Positions 1-6,300 of a stretch of DNA of 9,010 nt are shown here, piece after piece. Within the stretch, counting starts at the first letter, position 1, and the number at the start of each line of letters is the position of its first letter. The translations under genes were made by a program, and so were the position numbers. The notes beneath the pieces are model-generated. The model saw only the letters and a program-made list of their open reading frames with translations. It was not told the DNA's origin and did no database searches. The stretch covers positions 1-9,010 of the forward strand of contig JAHFHB010000057.1 of assembly GCA_023247135.1 (NCBI GenBank), in the 5' to 3' direction. Origin of the DNA: Candidatus Omnitrophota bacterium (GTDB lineage: Bacteria > Omnitrophota > Omnitrophia > Omnitrophales > Aquincolibacteriaceae).

Positions 1-374
1 TTTAAAACGCGCCGCATTTCCCGCAGCGCAGCCGCGCGATCCGGGGTATACTCCAGCGCAAACCCGGCTGTCGCGGCATCAAATCGATTCTCTTCATACC
101 CGGTTTGATCCAGACTCGCGACTTTAAAGGGAATGTCTGTCCCGCCCGGAATTTCCGCGGGCTTCACATCGATCCTATCGATGGCCTCAAAGCTCAACTC
201 TGAATTCACTTTGCGCGCAAGACGTGGCAAGACCAACGCGCCGGTGCCGGCATCCAGTACCTGCGTTTTAGCCGGCAAGCCGCGAAAGAATTTCTGCCAC
301 CACTCCAGCACAAGCCCGTCATAATAATTGCCGGAGGCGTATTCTCCGGTCCGTATGTCGTCCTGGAGCAAACT
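1..374 (-). other. Class I SAM-dependent methyltransferase domain 2, cut by window edge
   Basis: About residues 2591-2715. The SAM-binding loop is VLDAGTGAL (D2632, G2634, G2636), with a second-strand acidic position in FEAIDRID. NRFDAATAGFALEYTP follows, then RAAALREMRRVL, the usual helix before the K/P-G-G turn of UbiE-type methyltransferases. The window ends at this helix. It differs clearly from domain 1, so it is not a recent tandem duplication. An Ala/Pro linker (SVPAPAGAGSLFAPAAPTVS) separates the two. Confidence 0.75.
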
Positions 375-3300
375 TGTCCAAAGTTCAGTCTGACTGAACT
401 CAGGCAAAGAAACGGTTGGCGCAGCCGGCGCAAATAATGAGCCCGCTCCCGCAGGAGCAGGGACGCTCATTTCAACCTGCCAGCCAAGCAAAATTCCTCG
501 TTTGTTGAGAAAAGGCTTCACCGTATCCGCCTGAAATCCGTGTTTCTCAAGCAGCGCTCTCAAGGAAGCGGCTTCCCCATTGCCAAAGACAGGCCGGGCG
601 GCAAGCGATTCGAAAAGTTTTTGCTTGTTCCAGAAACGCGGAGTTTCGCGCGTCAAAATCCTGAGCGCATCCTCAAAACGGCCTCGCACAATATTATTTT
701 CAAGCACCTGCATCAGCTTTGAAATTTCCTCCAATTGGCTGCTCGTCGTGATGAAGAATACGCGGCCGGAAGACTGTTGAAGCGTCCGGCGATCGGCGCG
801 CTGCCTTTTGGCGATTTCTCTGTCGAGACGCTCGACCGCATTGCGCCACGCGGCACGATCCGTCTTGGAGCGGCTTTTTAAATAAGTCCCCGCGCGGCTG
901 AAAATTTGCGATTCCTTCAACCACACGGCTTGATCCTGGCTTATCCTTGCCGAAGTCACAAACGTCGACTGCTTATGGTGCAGCAAAAACGCAAGCTTCG
1001 CGCCAGGCTTGGCGAGTTTGCGCAATGCTTCAAGACTTTGATCAAGATCCGTATAGTCCAGCACAAACAGGCCCGTGATCAGATCAAAAGCGGGCTGCGA
1101 GAAATCCTGCGGCAGGTCTTCAATGGCTTTTTCATGATAGGTCACACCCGTGGGTGGTTGAAAAGACCGGCCGGCCAGTGCAATCACATCGTTGGCATGC
1201 AGCGTGGAGCCCGCCGGTAAATTCCGCACCATGTGCTGAGTCAGATTGAAATTTCCGGAGCCCACTTCGAGCGCGGTGACAGGCCCGGCGGCGGATTTGA
1301 AAATCCGGCCGAAATAATCAAAGACTTGCTGCTTATCTTCAGGATCGGTCAGGTACGCAACGCTCCCCGACGCGTCGTAGGCGGCGTTCCAAAACTGCGC
1401 GGCTTCCGTCCCAGTACGCATTTCAGAACGTGTAGCAGGCTCAATCGTCGCGCCGCGCTGATTAATTAAAATAGCGGCTCCGTCCTCAAGCGCCAGTCTG
1501 AGAAATGCAACCTCTCCACCGCCCTGCCCATGATGAATCCAGTCATAGCCGATGATGCGGCGCCGCTGTCTCAAATTTTCAATGGCTGAAATCACCGACT
1601 CTGCATTGACTCTGCGTGCATCCATGCCTTCTTCACCTGCAGGTGTGCCGACCCGCACACTGGTTTTTTCCAACCCATTCTCGGATAAAATAATTTCATA
1701 GCGTGACTTCACTCGTAAAGTAATGGCTGGCGCAGAAACCTCCACCCTTGCCGGCGCCGGCTCTTCGGACATTCCCAGTTGGTGCGCGGCAGTATCCCCG
1801 GCTTCCTCGAGGGATTCCTCAGCGCCAGGCGCTTCTTCCTCACCGAGGGTTGCTGCGAGAACTGCGGCTTGTTCCTCGCCGCGATAGCGCAAAAGTCCGG
1901 CAAAAATATCCAGCAAGACCTTTTGCGGTCCGACGGTAGGTAATTCCGTCTGCTCAAGATCCAAGGCCTGTCTCATAAAACGGGCAATGGCTGCGGCCGC
2001 AAAAAATCTGCGATTGGATAATGCCGAAGCACTCGTCACAAACTCCTGCACAGTGCCACCGTAGGGCCCCATGAACTCCGCCAGTTGCTGTTGTAACTCC
2101 GGCTCTGCCTTGACCAGGGAGTTCAAGAAATTTTGGGAATACTTAAGGTAGTTGCGCATTCGATCCCGGTCGAATAAACCGCCGGCAACCTCCAGCGCTG
2201 AGCGAGCCCCTGTTTCCTGAGCCGCTGAGGAAGCCGCACTCCCTGAATCCTCCTCGTCCGCGTCATTATTCCAATACACCAAATGCCCCAGGATTTCAGC
2301 CGCGAAGACGTTCTGCGGGTCACCCTCTCGGACTTTGTTCACTAAATCCTGATGTTCAGGACCAAGCATGGCCCGGAAACTTTCCAGCAGCGGCTCGTCC
2401 GCCTGCCGGATTGTCTGTGCAAGCGCGGCAATAGCCTGATCCAATTCAGCATAAGCAGCCACAAAATGTCCGTAGACCACCCACTGCCAAAAAGGGTCTT
2501 CGGGGAAGAAATCCAACAGCGTTTCGGGAAGTATCCAAAGATTTTTGCCGTGATCCATTAAAAAACGGTGTATGAAGTCTTCGGCCGGACGAGTATCCGC
2601 GGAAGGCTCACGCAGGATTTCAAGTTGCTGTAGAATGCCGGGCAGGGACCGGTTCCGCGCCTTCTCTTTATCGCTCAGAGCGTCAAACAAAAAGAAAAGT
2701 TGACGGATTCTTAAAGACCTCACGGTCGGTTCTCCCAACACTGCCGGCGTATAGAGCAAAACATAGTCATGCGCCAATTGCCGCTGGCTGGCCCAAAGAG
2801 CTGCTTCCAGTGGTTTTTCATCGCTCACAAAAAGCTTCAGCGCAAGCTTTATGGTTCTGGATTGGGGATTCCATCTCCGGACGGTCGAGATCGGTGAAAT
2901 GAACGCACTGGGATTCGTTTCCAGAAACCGGCGCAAGGCCTCCACACGCTCCAGGGAGGACGTCGACCCAAAATTGGGGAAACCGGCAGAGGCCCCTCGC
3001 GAAGCCGCCACGTGAATCGCAACATCATGGCCCGCAGCGTTGATCCACGCTTGTAAATCAGAAACAAAGGCCAAGGCATCTTGATGCGCTCTTGCCTTCT
3101 CTGCGGTATTGTCCGTAGGTGGAATTAAATCCGGCTGTACTATCATTTCTGGCACTTCCGGCACTTCCGGCGGCGGCTGTGTGTTCTGAAAAGCCGCGTC
3201 GGGCAAAGGACCTATTTTTTCAAGCGCGCCGGCCGGATTAAGCTGCGGATCACTCACCCGCTCCGCATCCACAATGCGATTAATTTCAGCAACACCCAGC

Positions 3301-6300
3301 GACGCGATAAACTTTTCGATTCTTTCGAGGGATTCGCGCGCATACCTCGTCATTTGCCGGAGCTGCTCGGGGCTGAGCCGTCCAAAAAAGGCGCGCGTGG
3401 TGACACGCCTTGCTTTGCCAAAGCGATGGGTGGAATTGTATTGCCATGCGTCCGCGAGCAGGGCCTCCCGGACAGCCGCATCGACCTCGCCTTTTTCACG
3501 GTTCCAGACAAGCGCCAAAAAACGGTTCCACTGAGCAAGAGACAGCAGGTAGCTCGAACGACGGATCGACGGCGGATTTGCCAGCCGGGCCACAAGGCGC
3601 CGCATGCCCTGATCAAATCCCATAAGGCGTGCCTCGATGCGGATTTCGCCGGCGCGGCCCATTTGCTCCAACATGTAAATCCGGATCCGTCCCCGGACGG
3701 CATCCGCAATTCGGGTGACCGTTTGGGCATCCCGCTCAGCCCTGGTAATATCCAAGCCTCCGGGATTATTAGAAATGTAGGTTTCAAACAATTTTTCCAG
3801 AGCCAAAAAATCCGGGCCGCCCAAAAAAGTTCTCCACAAATAATCCGTCATGCTGGTCTCGAGCAATACCTTCGGATTGCGTGCATAGACCGCCCAAAAT
3901 TGACTCAGAGAATCGAGTGTCCAGCGGGGCTCCGCGCGGGGTTCCTCGTGCTCCGTGGGATCCACGCCGCCTTGTTCTTTGTCTGAAACTCCAATCTCAG
4001 CCGCTGAATCAGTGCGCATTTCTGACCGTTTACTTTTGGAACGAACGGCTCTGGATTTTTCGGCGCGGCGCGCTTCCAGCACCTCGAGAATCATCAAAAT
4101 GTCCGCGGCCGTTCGCCAGTCCGTGTGGTATTGTTCGCGCACCTTCGCCACGCGCTCCACGCCGCCGCTAAGATGTCTGTCAAGACGCTGAATCACCTCT
4201 TCGCGCGTCCAGCGCTCATTCTTTAGATTTTGCATCCATTCATAATAAGAAACCGTCACTCCGCCGCCATTCGCCAGGGTATCGGGAATCACCATCGTCC
4301 CCGGATCCTGCACAAGCCGGTCGTAGGCTTCATTGGTAATCCCCCCATTGGCCAACTCCAGAAAAATTTTGCCTCGCGCCTGGACCACATTCTTCCCATC
4401 CAGCGCGTTCTCAACCGCCGCCAGTACAAACACATCCGTATCAAGTTCAAGCAGACGCGCATCGACTTGCTCAGGAGGAATATGTTCGATACCCGGCGCT
4501 TCATAGCCGGCCGTGCCCAGCAGAGCCAAATCTTTGTTCTCACTCGCCAGCCTGCGAATCAATGCGATTTCCTCACGCGTAAATCCGCCTTCGGCTTTAT
4601 AAAATGCGTGGGACGGATAACCGAGAGAAATCATTTTGATTTGCATTCCCTCCGCCAGCATTTTTTCTGCGGCCGGTGCACCCACGGCGCCAAGCCCCAT
4701 GAGCTTGGCCGTCATGCCCGCAAGAGGCTTCTCTTTGGAGCGGCCGAGCCCCTCGCGCAAAACCACTTCTCTTAAAACATGAATTCCCCCGTAGCCCGTG
4801 GAATCGTTGCGAAAAACAGAGCCCATGAAGCTTTCTGATTTTGAAGTGTAGGTTGCGGCCGCATTGAAAAACGGCTGGACCCAGGAAGGCACTTTGCGGC
4901 CCGCCTGACGCAGATGGGCCCCATAATCTGTTACGATTTGCAAATAGAGAGGCCGCTCCAGCGATGCGCTCGTATACTGCGGCACTTCCGCCAGGCTTTG
5001 GATAAACGCCGCGTCTTCGACGGGCAAAGTCGCGGGCGGCCGCCTCAGCAAGGACTCAAGTTTCGGCCGAAGAGAGTCATAAACGGTTTCAATCTGCTCA
5101 TCGGCCATGACGTCCATGTAGCGCCCGCTGTTTAAATCCGCAGCGGGAATGTCCTTATCGCTCCGGACCGTACCCGACTCCGCAAAAACCCTGGTGGTGC
5201 CACGCGCCAGCTGATAAAGCCACTTGGTGGCGTCCTGGCCCTTGTACAAGTCCTCGATGATTTTCTCTCCCGTTTCATTTTCAACCACATCCGCTGCCAG
5301 CATTGTGCCTTTGCCACCGCCGTAAGGAAGTTTCACCACAGCCGCCTTGGAAGTCATACCAAAACTGAGGGGAAGCGTCTCTTCAAGAATATATTTTCTT
5401 AAAAAATAACGCAGTTCCTGCAAAGTGAGTTGCCCTTTCAAATCATTAAATAAATTACGAAAGTGCTGATCATTCACAAGGGTGCCCGCATTCACCAGGC
5501 GGATCCCCCCCTTATGAGGGCCGCGCGCACGATTATGCTGAACGCGAACAATAAACGGTTCCGCCTTATCCATCTGGAAAGCCGGAATGAAAATATTGTC
5601 AAAACTGCGCAGATATTTTTTCTCAGCCGCAGTCAATTTGTGCCCCTTGGCGGCGGGATAAGCGCTCAGAATTTCAACGGCGCGCTCAAAACGGCTCTGG
5701 GCTTTGCTGGCAGATTTAATTTTTTCGGACTCGCCTAAAAAGGTGTGGAGGAAGGGATTCTGAAATTCGGGTGCGTGTGTCAGGATATTGCCAATGCTGA
5801 TCTCGCCCCCTGCCACCGAACTGGTAATTTTGCGATCAACCTGAATGCCCAAATGCTCAAGCTGGCGCACGGCCTCCGTGAGATAAGCTCCGACCTTCGT
5901 TTTCTGTTCCGCAGACAATTTGCTGAAAAAAGACTTCTCGGCCATGGCGTAAAGTCCCCGCTGAAACTGATAGACGCGTTTTTCCCAATGCGGCCGGGCG
6001 CTTTTTGTCTTTGTTGCAAACATAGCCTGTTCCGCATGCAGCTGCACGTCGCCGCCATAAAGAGCGGCCAGCAAAACCTGAATTTTGGAGAACTCGGGGA
6101 TGGCTCCATGCGGCAGGTGATTCAGCGCGTCATCGATGACATGCAATTCCTTGTGGACCAGCTTGTGTAAATCCGCGGTGTCTTTGGAGGCGCGGTTTTC
6201 CGAGCGCGTAAACACCGGCCTGGTTCCGGTAAACCCCAAAGTAATTCCAAAGGACCGTGCAAAGGTCCCGCGGTTAAATTGCTCTACTGCCTGTGTAGAG

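Noticed and set aside
443..460. Hairpin with GCTCC/GGAGC arms in the linker between the methyltransferases
   Set aside because: Short arms in an Ala/Pro/Gly-rich coding linker; could be another inserted element, but there is no second copy in the window to support that.
3350..3787. Minus-strand open frame of 145 codons in another frame of the giant gene, with similar ones elsewhere
   Set aside because: Overlaps the giant frame with shifted reading; the giant frame gives domain-like helical sequence here and the alternative gives tryptophan- and arginine-rich text without motifs.
3354..3986. Plus-strand open frame of 210 codons, and others such as 4230-4775 (181 codons) and 906-1220
   Set aside because: They lie opposite the continuous minus-strand frame that carries recognisable domains, lack ribosome binding sites and recognisable motifs, and are expected antisense shadows in GC-rich coding DNA.
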